From the NCBI GenBank assembly GCA_023954795.1, contig JAGSHA010000092.1, forward strand, positions 1-9,919: DNA of 9,919 nt, given 5' to 3'. This document shows, in pieces, positions 1 to 6,883 of this stretch. The DNA is from Oceanospirillaceae bacterium. Lineage in GTDB: Bacteria; Pseudomonadota; Gammaproteobacteria; Pseudomonadales; Balneatricaceae. Under the pieces are notes generated by a model. It was not told the origin of the DNA and did no database searches. It saw only the letters and a program-made list of their open reading frames with translations. Every line of letters starts with the position of its first letter. Within the stretch, counting starts at the first letter, position 1. The position numbers were made by a program, and so were the translations under genes.

Positions 1-147
1 ATGGGTGTTGAAGGGCAGCAAACCGGTGACTGGATCTTAGTTGATCTGGGCGATCTGGTGGTGCATGTCATGATGCCTGACGCACGTAGCTTCTATGATC
101 TCGAACGCCTGTGGAGTATCGACGAGACCGAGAGCGAGGCTAAGTAA
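1..147 (+). CDS. rsfS: Ribosomal silencing factor RsfS, C-terminal part (5' end outside window)
   Basis: The frame open from base 1 gives 48 residues ending at TAA 145-147. It contains the RsfS/DUF143 C-terminal signature [10 protein letters not shown], then [11 protein letters not shown] and a FYDLERLW segment. RsfS binds ribosomal protein uL14 on the 50S subunit and blocks subunit joining when nutrients are short. Family members are about 105-120 residues, so roughly half is visible. The ATG at position 1 is almost certainly an internal Met of the longer protein, because the G-V-E-G motif lies mid-protein in the family. The gene sits 5 nt upstream of rlmH, the standard gammaproteobacterial arrangement, and is probably co-transcribed with it. 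The identification rests on motif recall and on context. Confidence 0.93.
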   Translation: MGVEGQQTGDWILVDLGDLVVHVMMPDARSFYDLERLWSIDETESEAK

Positions 148-152
148 CCCCG

Positions 153-620
153 ATGAAAGTGCGCCTGATCGCCATTGGCGGCAAGATGCCACGCTGGGTA
201 ACCGATGGTTATAGTGAATATGCCAAACGGTTACCGCAGGAGATGCAGCTGGAACTGATTGAGTTACCTCTGGGCCATCGCGGCAAAAACAGCGATCTGG
301 CCCGGGCAAAGAAACTTGAGGGTGATCAGATGCTGGCAGCGATTCCAAAAGGAGATCGGGTTATCGCACTGGAAGTAGGCGGTAAAAACTGGTCCACGGA
401 ACATTTGGCCGATCAGCTGGAAACCTGGCGCATGGATGGGCGTAATGTTTCTCTGTTGGTCGGTGGCCCGGATGGCTTAGATAGCCGCTGTGTCGCCCTG
501 GCTGACCAGAAATGGTCCCTTTCTGCCCTGACCCTGCCCCATCCGCTGGTGCGGGTGTTGTTGGCTGAGCAGCTTTATCGCGCCTGGACAGTGATCCAGG
601 GCCACCCCTATCACAAATAG
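153..620 (+). CDS. rlmH: 23S rRNA (pseudouridine1915-N3)-methyltransferase RlmH
   Basis: This 155-residue protein has the same length as E. coli RlmH. It is a SPOUT-class, SAM-dependent methyltransferase that methylates N3 of pseudouridine 1915 in helix 69 of 23S rRNA on assembled 70S ribosomes. Visible signatures are the SAM-binding knot loop LVGGPDGL (residues 102-109), the SLSALTLPH segment (122-130) and the C-terminal tail ending HPYHK, which carries the conserved Tyr/His that reach the substrate. The start at 153 gives the typical [10 protein letters not shown]-terminus, and a GAGG lies 13 nt upstream inside rsfS. The stop overlaps the AGGGG ribosome-binding site of the next gene, mrdA, so the two are packed tightly. 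Nothing is unusual about the protein. Confidence 0.97.
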   Translation: MKVRLIAIGGKMPRWVTDGYSEYAKRLPQEMQLELIELPLGHRGKNSDLARAKKLEGDQMLAAIPKGDRVIALEVGGKNWSTEHLADQLETWRMDGRNVSLLVGGPDGLDSRCVALADQKWSLSALTLPHPLVRVLLAEQLYRAWTVIQGHPYHK

Positions 621-628
621 GGGCTTGG

Positions 629-2545
629 ATGAGTCCTTCACGTTTTAAAGATCACCACCGGGAAAGCCGGACTTTTCAGATCCGAGCAGTTATCGCTTTT
701 ATCTTAGTGATTATTGCGCTGTTCGGATTGGTGTCTCGCTTTTACTTTCTGCAGGTGACGGAGCATGACCGTTTTACTGCGCTGTCAGATAAAAACCGTA
801 TTCAGCTGCAGCCGGTCGCGCCGACACGCGGCCTGATCTATGACCGTAATGGCGTGTTGTTAGCGGATAATCAGCCCAGCTACAGCGTGACATTGTTGAA
901 AGAAGAGCTTCAGGATCTCGACGGAACCCTGCTTCGCCTACAGGAGCTCATACCGATTACGGATCGTCAGATTGAACGTTTCCGTAAACGCCTCAAACAG
1001 CGTCGTCGTCCCTTCGAATCCGTGCCGCTGCGCTTTCGCCTGACGGAACAAGAGATCGCTCGGATCTCTGTTAATTATCACCGTTTACCGGGTGTGAGGG
1101 TTGAGGCTGACCTGATTCGCTACTATCCCTATGGCTCATCACTCGTACATGCGCTGGGATATGTGGGACGAATTAACGAACGTGAACTGCAGAAGGTCGA
1201 TGAAACCAACTATTCTGCCACGCACTACATCGGCAAATTGGGCGTCGAAAAATACTATGAAGGCGAGCTGCATGGTGATGTGGGTTTCCAGAAAGTAGAG
1301 ACGAACGCGCGTGGTCGGATTATGCGTGTTGTTGAGCGCAGTGACCCGGTACCGGGTAAAGACCTGGTGATGAGCCTCGACCTTAAACTGCAGCAGGTGA
1401 CTGAAAAATTACTGGAAGGCCGTCGGGCCGCAGTGGTTGCAATTGATCCGAACGATGGCGGCATTCTTGCATTGGTATCGACACCCGGATACGACCCTAA
1501 CCTCTTTGTAACAGGGATCTCCAATAAGGATTACGGAGCACTGCGTGAATCAGATAACTTACCGTTGTTTAACCGTGCATTGCGCGGACGTTATCCACCG
1601 GGGTCGACAGTTAAACCGATCATCGCGCTTGCTGCCATTGATTCTGAGTCGGTCTCTCCCGCGTTCCGGGTCAGCGATCCTGGCTGGTTTACTCTGACCA
1701 AAGGCGGGCGCAAATACCGAGACTGGAAACGCGGTGGTCACGGTACCGTAGGGCTTAATCTGGCGCTGGCTCAGTCCTGTGATGTTTGGTTTTATTCTGC
1801 CGGTCATAAGATGGGCATTGATCCGATGTCAGAATATCTGGGCTATTTCGGGTTTGGCTCTATCGAAAGCCTCGATTTGCCCGAAGCCACACGCGGTATT
1901 CTGCCCTCACGGGAGTGGAAGCGTAACAGTCGCCGCTTGCCCTGGTACCCCGGTGACTCACTGAACTTGAGTATCGGACAGGGCTTTCTGCTGGCGACGC
2001 CCCTGCAGCTCGCGACCGCCACTGCGGTTATTGCCAATCGGGGGCGCTGGGTGCAGCCACGTATGCTGAAAGGGATATATCAGGCTGATGAAGATACAGG
2101 CTTTACCACGACTGATCTGAACCACGACTACGGTCGCAGTAAACCGGATGATGTGAAACTCAAGCATCCCGAATACTGGGATAACATTATTCAGGGTATG
2201 GTGGATGTTGTGCATGGCCCAAGAGGTACCGCCCGTCGTTCCGCGCAAGGTGCTAAATACCGTTTTGCAGGAAAAACCGGTACGGCTCAGGTCGTCGGTA
2301 TCAAGCAGGATGAAGAATACGATGCGGAAAAGCTGGCGGAAAGGTTACGTGATCACGCACTGTTTGTTGCGTTTGCGCCGGTTGAAAACCCCAAAATTGC
2401 GGTAGCGGTGATTGTTGAAAACGGTGGTGGTGGTTCTACGACTGCTGCACCGATCGCCCGTAAGGTGATGGATGCGTATTTAGTGGGTGAAGACGCGGTT
2501 AAAGAAACTGAATTTGAGAGCTTGATGGGTTATGAGCACGACTGA
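629..2545 (+). CDS. mrdA: Penicillin-binding protein 2, elongasome transpeptidase
   Basis: This 638-residue class B penicillin-binding protein forms D,D-transpeptide crosslinks during lateral wall synthesis, as partner of RodA. It has a short cytoplasmic N-terminus, one membrane anchor (about residues 18-40), the pedestal-domain signature PTRGLIYDRNG (65-75) and a C-terminal transpeptidase domain. All three active-site motifs are present: S-T-V-K with nucleophile Ser326 and Lys329, S-C-D at 383-385 (the PBP2 form of SxN) and K-T-G at 549-551. The length matches E. coli PBP2 (633 residues). A good ribosome-binding site, AGGGG (619-623), overlaps the rlmH stop and supports the ATG at 629. The last 14 nt overlap rodA, which suggests translational coupling of the two subunits. 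The protein is a beta-lactam (mecillinam-class) target by family. Confidence 0.97.
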   Translation: MSPSRFKDHHRESRTFQIRAVIAFILVIIALFGLVSRFYFLQVTEHDRFTALSDKNRIQLQPVAPTRGLIYDRNGVLLADNQPSYSVTLLKEELQDLDGTLLRLQELIPITDRQIERFRKRLKQRRRPFESVPLRFRLTEQEIARISVNYHRLPGVRVEADLIRYYPYGSSLVHALGYVGRINERELQKVDETNYSATHYIGKLGVEKYYEGELHGDVGFQKVETNARGRIMRVVERSDPVPGKDLVMSLDLKLQQVTEKLLEGRRAAVVAIDPNDGGILALVSTPGYDPNLFVTGISNKDYGALRESDNLPLFNRALRGRYPPGSTVKPIIALAAIDSESVSPAFRVSDPGWFTLTKGGRKYRDWKRGGHGTVGLNLALAQSCDVWFYSAGHKMGIDPMSEYLGYFGFGSIESLDLPEATRGILPSREWKRNSRRLPWYPGDSLNLSIGQGFLLATPLQLATATAVIANRGRWVQPRMLKGIYQADEDTGFTTTDLNHDYGRSKPDDVKLKHPEYWDNIIQGMVDVVHGPRGTARRSAQGAKYRFAGKTGTAQVVGIKQDEEYDAEKLAERLRDHALFVAFAPVENPKIAVAVIVENGGGGSTTAAPIARKVMDAYLVGEDAVKETEFESLMGYEHD

Positions 2546-3674
2546 ATTTCGCCGTCATATGCCAGAAGCGAGCGATTCGCTGCGTCGGCGTCGTTCGCTC
2601 TGGAGTTATACCAAGCTTGACCCGATTATGCTGATGCTACTGATCACACTCTGTGCCTTTGGTCTATTTGTGTTGTACAGCGCCTCCGGTCAGGATGCGG
2701 CTTACGTCCAGCGACAGGCGATTCGCATGGGCGCAGGATTTGGCGCAATGATTGTTCTGGCTCAGCTTGATCCCCGATTTTTCGGGCGTTGGGCTCCATG
2801 GCTGTATGCCTTAGGCGTGTTGCTGCTGATCGGTGTCATCTTGTTTGGCGTGGGAGCAAAGGGTGCCCAGCGTTGGATTCAGCTGCCAGGCTTTCGTTTT
2901 CAGCCATCTGAAATTATGAAACTGGTACTGCCCTTAATGGTGGCTCAGTATTTAGCTGTCAGGGCCTTGCCTCCGGGGTTAAAGCATACCTTTGTTGCGC
3001 TGGTATTGATCGGTGTGCCAACCGTGTTAATCATGAAACAGCCGGACTTGGGTACCTCATTGCTGATTGCTGCGTCAGGCGTTTTTGTGCTGTTATTCAG
3101 CGGTATTAAGTGGCGCTATGTATTTGGTGCACTGGCCGTGGCTGGTGCTGCACTTCCCGGCTTGTGGATGGTCATGAAAGAGTACCAGAAGCAGCGTGTA
3201 CTGACCTTCTTGGACCCGGAGAGTGATCCCTTAGGGTCCGGCTGGAATATTATTCAGTCAAAAACGGCGATTGGTTCTGGCGGTGTTACCGGCAAAGGCT
3301 GGCTTTCCGGCACGCAGTCACAGTTAGATTTTCTTCCAGAATCACATACAGATTTTATTATTGCAGTCATTGCCGAAGAGATGGGGATGATTGGCGTCCT
3401 GCTGCTGCTCGTACTCTATGCGGCGATAATCGGACGCGGGTTATGGATGGCAGTAAACGTTCAACACAGTTTTGGGCGTTTGGTGGCAGGGAGTGTTACC
3501 CTCACATTTTTCGTCTATGTTTTTGTCAACATGGGCATGGTTAGCGGTATTTTGCCGGTGGTAGGAGTACCTCTACCGCTGGTAAGCTACGGCGGAACGT
3601 CCATCGTTACGCTGATGGCGGGATTTGGTTTGTTGATGTCTGTGCATAGCCATAAAACTATGATGTTGCGGTAA
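2532..3674 (+). CDS. rodA: Rod-shape determining peptidoglycan polymerase RodA
   Basis: This 380-residue polytopic SEDS-family glycosyltransferase polymerises lipid II into glycan strands in complex with PBP2. The N-terminus is cytoplasmic and basic (RRRR near 18-21), followed by about ten hydrophobic segments beginning near residue 31. Family signatures seen are YSASGQD (49-55), KGAQRWI (110-116), FQPSE (123-127), KQPDLGTS (169-176), the LPESHTDF loop with the essential Asp at 274, and PLVSYGGTS (349-357). The ATG at 2532 lies 14 nt inside mrdA. An in-frame ATG at 2559 (Met10) is an alternative start, but the upstream site has a purine-rich GAGAG at 2516-2520. The overlap implies coupled translation with PBP2. 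E. coli usage often calls this gene mrdB. Confidence 0.97.
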   Translation: MSTTEFRRHMPEASDSLRRRRSLWSYTKLDPIMLMLLITLCAFGLFVLYSASGQDAAYVQRQAIRMGAGFGAMIVLAQLDPRFFGRWAPWLYALGVLLLIGVILFGVGAKGAQRWIQLPGFRFQPSEIMKLVLPLMVAQYLAVRALPPGLKHTFVALVLIGVPTVLIMKQPDLGTSLLIAASGVFVLLFSGIKWRYVFGALAVAGAALPGLWMVMKEYQKQRVLTFLDPESDPLGSGWNIIQSKTAIGSGGVTGKGWLSGTQSQLDFLPESHTDFIIAVIAEEMGMIGVLLLLVLYAAIIGRGLWMAVNVQHSFGRLVAGSVTLTFFVYVFVNMGMVSGILPVVGVPLPLVSYGGTSIVTLMAGFGLLMSVHSHKTMMLR

Positions 3675-3677
3675 TTC

Positions 3678-3683
3678 AGGGGA
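3678..3683 (+). promoter_or_regulatory. Ribosome-binding site for mltB
   Basis: AGGGGA lies 9 nt before the ATG at 3693, in the 18-nt gap after the rodA stop. It fixes the mltB start codon and shows that this gene is translated independently of rodA, although it is probably in the same transcript. Confidence 0.75.
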
Positions 3684-3692
3684 CAAAACGGA

Positions 3693-4709
3693 ATGGAACG
3701 GGTTAAAAAACATCTCGTATCTGCAATCTTGGGCAGTGCAGTGCTACTGCAGGCTGGTTGTGCTATTTCTGCGGCGAAACCCGCTAACTATGCACAGCAT
3801 CCAGAGGCCGAGCCATTTATACAGGAAATGGCAAAAGAAGGTTTTGCGGAGGATGAATTACGTGCGGTGCTCGCGCAAGCGACACGGCAGGAGTCGATCC
3901 TTAAAGCGATCTCACGTCCGGCGGAAAAACGCCTGACATGGGGGGAATACCGCAATATCTTTATCCAGCAAAAACGGATTGATCGGGGCGTTACATTTTG
4001 GCAGGAAAACGCTGAGGCTTTGCAACGGGCAGAGCAACAGTACGGTGTACCTGCAGAATATATCGTCGCTATCATCGGCGTTGAAACCCACTACGGCCGT
4101 ATTATGGGTAAGTATCGCGTGGTGGATGCGTTGACCACGCTGGGTTTTGATTATCCAAAACGCTCCAAGTTTTTCCGCGGCCAGCTGAAAGAGTATTTTC
4201 ATATGGCTAAAGAGGAAAATATTGATCCGCTTAGTCTGAAAGGCTCTTATGCCGGCGCGATGGGGTTCGGGCAATTCATTCCTTCCAGTTTCCGTAACTA
4301 TGCCGTTGATTTTGATGGAGATGGTCAGCGGAATATCTGGACGAACAAGACCGATGCCATTGGCAGTGTCGCCAATTATTTTGCCCGCCATGGCTGGCAG
4401 AAAGATGGTGCGGTTGTGAGTGGTGTTCAGGTCGGTGGAAGCGCTGACGAGAGCTGGTTCAATGATGGCCTTAAACCGAAGTTAACGCTGGCCGACTGGT
4501 CTCAGCGTGGAATCAGCGCAGAGGGTGCGTTACAGGCTGATCAGCCCGCAACGCTGATGCGTTTGGAAACCGATGGTCAGTTCCAGAATCTGCTGGGCTT
4601 ACATAATTTTTACGTCATTACGCGTTATAACCACAGTCGTTTATATGCGATGGCTGTGCATGAACTGAGTCAGGCGGTAAAGGTAGAGTACGGGAAGCCT
4701 AAGTCATGA
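3693..4709 (+). CDS. mltB: Membrane-bound lytic murein transglycosylase B
   Basis: This 338-residue enzyme cleaves the MurNAc-GlcNAc bond of peptidoglycan, leaving 1,6-anhydro ends, and acts in the periplasm. It begins with a basic n-region and hydrophobic core, then Cys23, a likely lipoprotein signal. The lipobox is L-Q-A-G-C with Gln at -3, which is atypical (E. coli MltB has L-A-A-C). The catalytic motif GVETHYG has Glu131 as the general acid/base, equivalent to Glu162 of E. coli Slt35. GAMGFGQF is the SLT substrate-groove signature. D-F-D-G-D-G (206-211) matches the EF-hand-like calcium loop known from Slt35. The stop codon overlaps the rlpA start (ATGA). In E. coli mltB is elsewhere; its place in the mrdAB-rlpA cluster fits Pseudomonas-like relatives. 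Confidence 0.95.
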   Translation: MERVKKHLVSAILGSAVLLQAGCAISAAKPANYAQHPEAEPFIQEMAKEGFAEDELRAVLAQATRQESILKAISRPAEKRLTWGEYRNIFIQQKRIDRGVTFWQENAEALQRAEQQYGVPAEYIVAIIGVETHYGRIMGKYRVVDALTTLGFDYPKRSKFFRGQLKEYFHMAKEENIDPLSLKGSYAGAMGFGQFIPSSFRNYAVDFDGDGQRNIWTNKTDAIGSVANYFARHGWQKDGAVVSGVQVGGSADESWFNDGLKPKLTLADWSQRGISAEGALQADQPATLMRLETDGQFQNLLGLHNFYVITRYNHSRLYAMAVHELSQAVKVEYGKPKS

Positions 4710-5584
4710 AGCGGATTGCCATCCTGCTGCCACTAATTCTGCTGGTGGGATGTTCCTCCGGTGGTGGCGGTCGCTACTCTATTAAGCAGGATCATGGTCC
4801 TTCGCAGGCGGTTGATGTATCGCATGTGAAGGATGCCGTACCGCGAGTAGAGTCTAAGAGCCGTGGCGGGAATAAAAGTCCCTATGTGGTGTTTGGCAAG
4901 CGCTACTACATTCTGGACAGTGCCCAAGGCTATAAGCAGCGTGGCGGGGCATCGTGGTACGGTAAGAAATTTCATGGGCACGCGACCTCGAATGGTGGAA
5001 AGTACGATATGTACGCGATGACCGCGGCGCATAAAAGCTTACCGATTCCCACCTATGTTCGAGTCACAAACTTAAAGAACGGTCGGCAGGTTATTGTTCG
5101 GGTGAATGACCGTGGCCCGTTTCATCAAGGGCGCATTATTGATCTGTCCTATGCTGCGGCATCCAAGCTTGATATGTTGCGAAGCGGGACTGCGCAAGTT
5201 GAAGTCGAAGCCATTGATCCTCGTAGTTGGCAGCGGTCTTCCTCGGTAATTGCGGCGGCAACGCCTGCGTTGCCAGTACGTTCGGCCCCGAATGTTCGTG
5301 TCCCTGTACGCGCAACCGCTGCTGAAACATCGAAACCCGTTGGGGTGAGCGGCCGCTATTTACAGGTAGGCGCCTATAGCAACCGTACCGCCGCTGAGAG
5401 AGTAACGGCAACAGTGCGGGCACTAACCGGACAAAAGGTTGTCATACGCAATCTTGATCGTGGTAGTCGGGTGTTGTACCGGGTGCAGGTGGGGCCGGTC
5501 GGCTCAGATATTCAGGTCCGCGATCTGATTGGTCAGTTGGAGAGATCCGGATATCCGGACACCCATCTGGTGGACTTAGATTGA
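4706..5584 (+). CDS. rlpA: RlpA-family septal ring lipoprotein (DPBB plus SPOR domains)
   Basis: This 292-residue outer-membrane lipoprotein has a short signal with a clean lipobox L-V-G-C (Cys16), a low-complexity Gly/Ser linker, a double-psi beta-barrel domain (about 78-172, from GGASWYG through VNDRGPF and IIDLSYAAA), a Pro/Ala-rich linker and a C-terminal SPOR domain (about 217-290) that binds denuded glycan at division sites. RlpA of Pseudomonas aeruginosa is a lytic transglycosylase acting on peptide-free glycan. His109 and Asp135 align with its conserved His and Asp. The position where family members normally have Glu (SNGE-x-YD) is Gly98 here, so catalysis may be altered. The start overlaps the mltB stop by 4 nt, with GGGAAG at 4692-4697 as ribosome-binding site. 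The family assignment is firm; enzymatic activity is uncertain. Confidence 0.94.
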   Translation: MKRIAILLPLILLVGCSSGGGGRYSIKQDHGPSQAVDVSHVKDAVPRVESKSRGGNKSPYVVFGKRYYILDSAQGYKQRGGASWYGKKFHGHATSNGGKYDMYAMTAAHKSLPIPTYVRVTNLKNGRQVIVRVNDRGPFHQGRIIDLSYAAASKLDMLRSGTAQVEVEAIDPRSWQRSSSVIAAATPALPVRSAPNVRVPVRATAAETSKPVGVSGRYLQVGAYSNRTAAERVTATVRALTGQKVVIRNLDRGSRVLYRVQVGPVGSDIQVRDLIGQLERSGYPDTHLVDLD

Positions 5585-5664
5585 GGGGTTCAGTACAGTT
5601 GTGCACGATTGTGCATCGTCTGTGGTGTTAATTTTCCAATTCCGCTTTTTATATTTGGATACAC
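5585..5664. other. rlpA-dacA intergenic region
   Basis: This 80-nt gap is the first real spacer after rlmH. It carries a direct repeat (5599-5615), a T-rich stretch and a possible -10 (TATATT, 5650-5655) without a convincing -35 at 16-17 nt. Use of that -10 would leave only a few nucleotides of leader before the dacA ATG. A weak GGA at 5657-5659 is the only Shine-Dalgarno candidate. No terminator hairpin is evident, so read-through from rlpA is plausible. Confidence 0.4.
5599..5615. repeat. Heptamer direct repeat, 10-bp period, upstream of dacA
   Basis: TTGTGCA occurs at 5599-5605 and again at 5609-5615, exactly 10 bp apart, which is about one DNA turn. The first copy is part of the palindrome GTGCAC (5601-5606), and CGAT/ATCG arms (5606-5609, 5615-5618) flank the second copy. 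The arrangement could be a binding site for a transcription factor, but no known regulator consensus is recognised. Confidence 0.4.
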
Positions 5665-6819
5665 ATGTTTAAAGCCAAATTTCGACTTATTTTCTTAATG
5701 TTTCTGAGTTTGTGTGCGGTGAGCGTACAAGCGGCGTCCCTGATTCCGGCAGCACCGCAGATTGCAGCCAGAGCCTATGTCGTGATGGATGCGGATACGG
5801 GCAAAGTGATCGCGGCAAAAAACGCCGATACTGCGTTTCCTCCGGCGAGCCTGACGAAGCTGATGACCAGTTATGTCCTGGCGTATGAATTAGGTAAAGG
5901 CAACATCAGTAAACAGGATCTGGTACTGGTCAGCGAAAAAGCATGGCGTACGCCCGGCTCTCGTATGTTTATTCGCGAGGGTACTCAGGTCCGACTGGAA
6001 GATTTGATGAAAGGGATCGTTATCCAATCGGGTAACGATGCCTCTGTCGCAGTGGCGGAGCATATTGCGGGTAGTGAGCGTGCGTTTGCAGATCTGATGA
6101 ACCAGCACGCGGATCTGCTGGGCATGACCACCTCGAACTTCCTTAATGCTACCGGCCTTCCGAATGACGCGCATGTATCCTCCGCTATGGATATGGCGCA
6201 ACTGGCGCGGGCAATTATTCAGCGTTACCCACAGCATTACGGTGTCTACTCCGAGAAGTACTTTACCTATAACAAGATTCGTCAGCCCAATCGTAACAAG
6301 CTGTTGTGGCGTGATAAAACCGTAGACGGTCTGAAAACCGGCCATACTGATGCGGCTGGCTACTGTTTGGTAGCGTCTGCAAAACGTGAAGGTATGCGCC
6401 TGATCTCTGTGGTGATGGGAACTCGCAGTGAAGAGGCCCGTGCGCAGGAAAGTCAGAAACTGCTGTCTTATGGATTCCGTTACTATCGGACACATCAGCT
6501 CTATAATGCCAATGAAGCCCTGAACAGCGCTACAGTCTGGTCGGGTGTGCAGGATCAGCTGAAAGTGGGTTTATCCGATCCACTGGCTGTCACTATCCCT
6601 CGTGGTCAGGTTGATCAGTTGGAAGCGGTGATGGATATCGATAAAGTTATCAAAGCGCCAGTTGTGAAGGGCGAGGTTTACGGTAACGTAAATATTCTGC
6701 TCAATGGTGATCTGGTACGCGAGGTGCCACTGGTTGCTTTGGAAGATATTCCGGAAGCCGGCCTGCTGAAACGTATTTGGCATTCCATTATGTTGTTCTT
6801 TGTTGGCTTGATTGGTTAA
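5665..6819 (+). CDS. dacA: D-alanyl-D-alanine carboxypeptidase (PBP5/6 family)
   Basis: This 384-residue low-molecular-mass penicillin-binding protein removes the terminal D-Ala from peptidoglycan pentapeptides in the periplasm, limiting crosslinking. A Sec signal peptide (hydrophobic core about 8-21) likely ends at VQA (residue 23). Peptidase S11 motifs are complete: S-L-T-K with nucleophile Ser62 and Lys65, S-G-N at 122-124 and K-T-G at 224-226 (in DGLKTGHT). A beta-rich PBP5 C-terminal domain follows (about 285-365), then a hydrophobic/amphipathic C-terminal helix (366-384) that should anchor the enzyme to the outer face of the inner membrane. The length is close to E. coli PBP5 (403 with signal). 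The Shine-Dalgarno is weak. The gene may be co-transcribed with rlpA or use a promoter in the 80-nt gap. Confidence 0.96.
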   Translation: MFKAKFRLIFLMFLSLCAVSVQAASLIPAAPQIAARAYVVMDADTGKVIAAKNADTAFPPASLTKLMTSYVLAYELGKGNISKQDLVLVSEKAWRTPGSRMFIREGTQVRLEDLMKGIVIQSGNDASVAVAEHIAGSERAFADLMNQHADLLGMTTSNFLNATGLPNDAHVSSAMDMAQLARAIIQRYPQHYGVYSEKYFTYNKIRQPNRNKLLWRDKTVDGLKTGHTDAAGYCLVASAKREGMRLISVVMGTRSEEARAQESQKLLSYGFRYYRTHQLYNANEALNSATVWSGVQDQLKVGLSDPLAVTIPRGQVDQLEAVMDIDKVIKAPVVKGEVYGNVNILLNGDLVREVPLVALEDIPEAGLLKRIWHSIMLFFVGLIG

Positions 6820-6840
6820 ACACATTTAGGTTAAGCAGGG

Positions 6841-6876
6841 ATGCCCGCATCTGAAAAGATGTGGGCATTTGCGTTT
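6841..6876 (+). terminator. Stem-loop after dacA, probable weak terminator or attenuator
   Basis: A 12-bp stem (6841-6852 with 6857-6868, one G-U pair) closes a GAAA tetraloop, the stable GNRA type. The following tract, TTGCGTTT, is interrupted and so is a poor U-run. The hairpin starts 21 nt after the dacA stop and ends 15 nt before the dat start codon. It could be a partial terminator limiting dat, ybeD and lip expression, or an RNA-stabilising element at the dacA 3' end. Confidence 0.6.
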
Positions 6877-6883
6877 ATAGACT

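Noticed and set aside
2532..2545. 14-nt overlap of mrdA and rodA as a possible frameshift or fusion
   Set aside because: Both proteins are full length with normal ends, so it is an ordinary coupled overlap and not a sequencing error or programmed shift.
3912..4391. 159-codon open frame on the minus strand inside mltB
   Set aside because: It is antisense to the catalytic and calcium-loop coding region of a clear MltB, with no family resemblance or independent start signals.
5599..5607. DnaA-box-like TTGTGCACG upstream of dacA
   Set aside because: It differs from TTATCCACA at three of nine positions, and there is no cluster of boxes or AT-rich unwinding element, so no origin is supported.
5890..6495. 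201-codon open frame on the minus strand inside dacA
   Set aside because: It lies wholly within a gene with complete S11 peptidase motifs, and its translation has no recognisable domain. It is an antisense shadow of coding bias.
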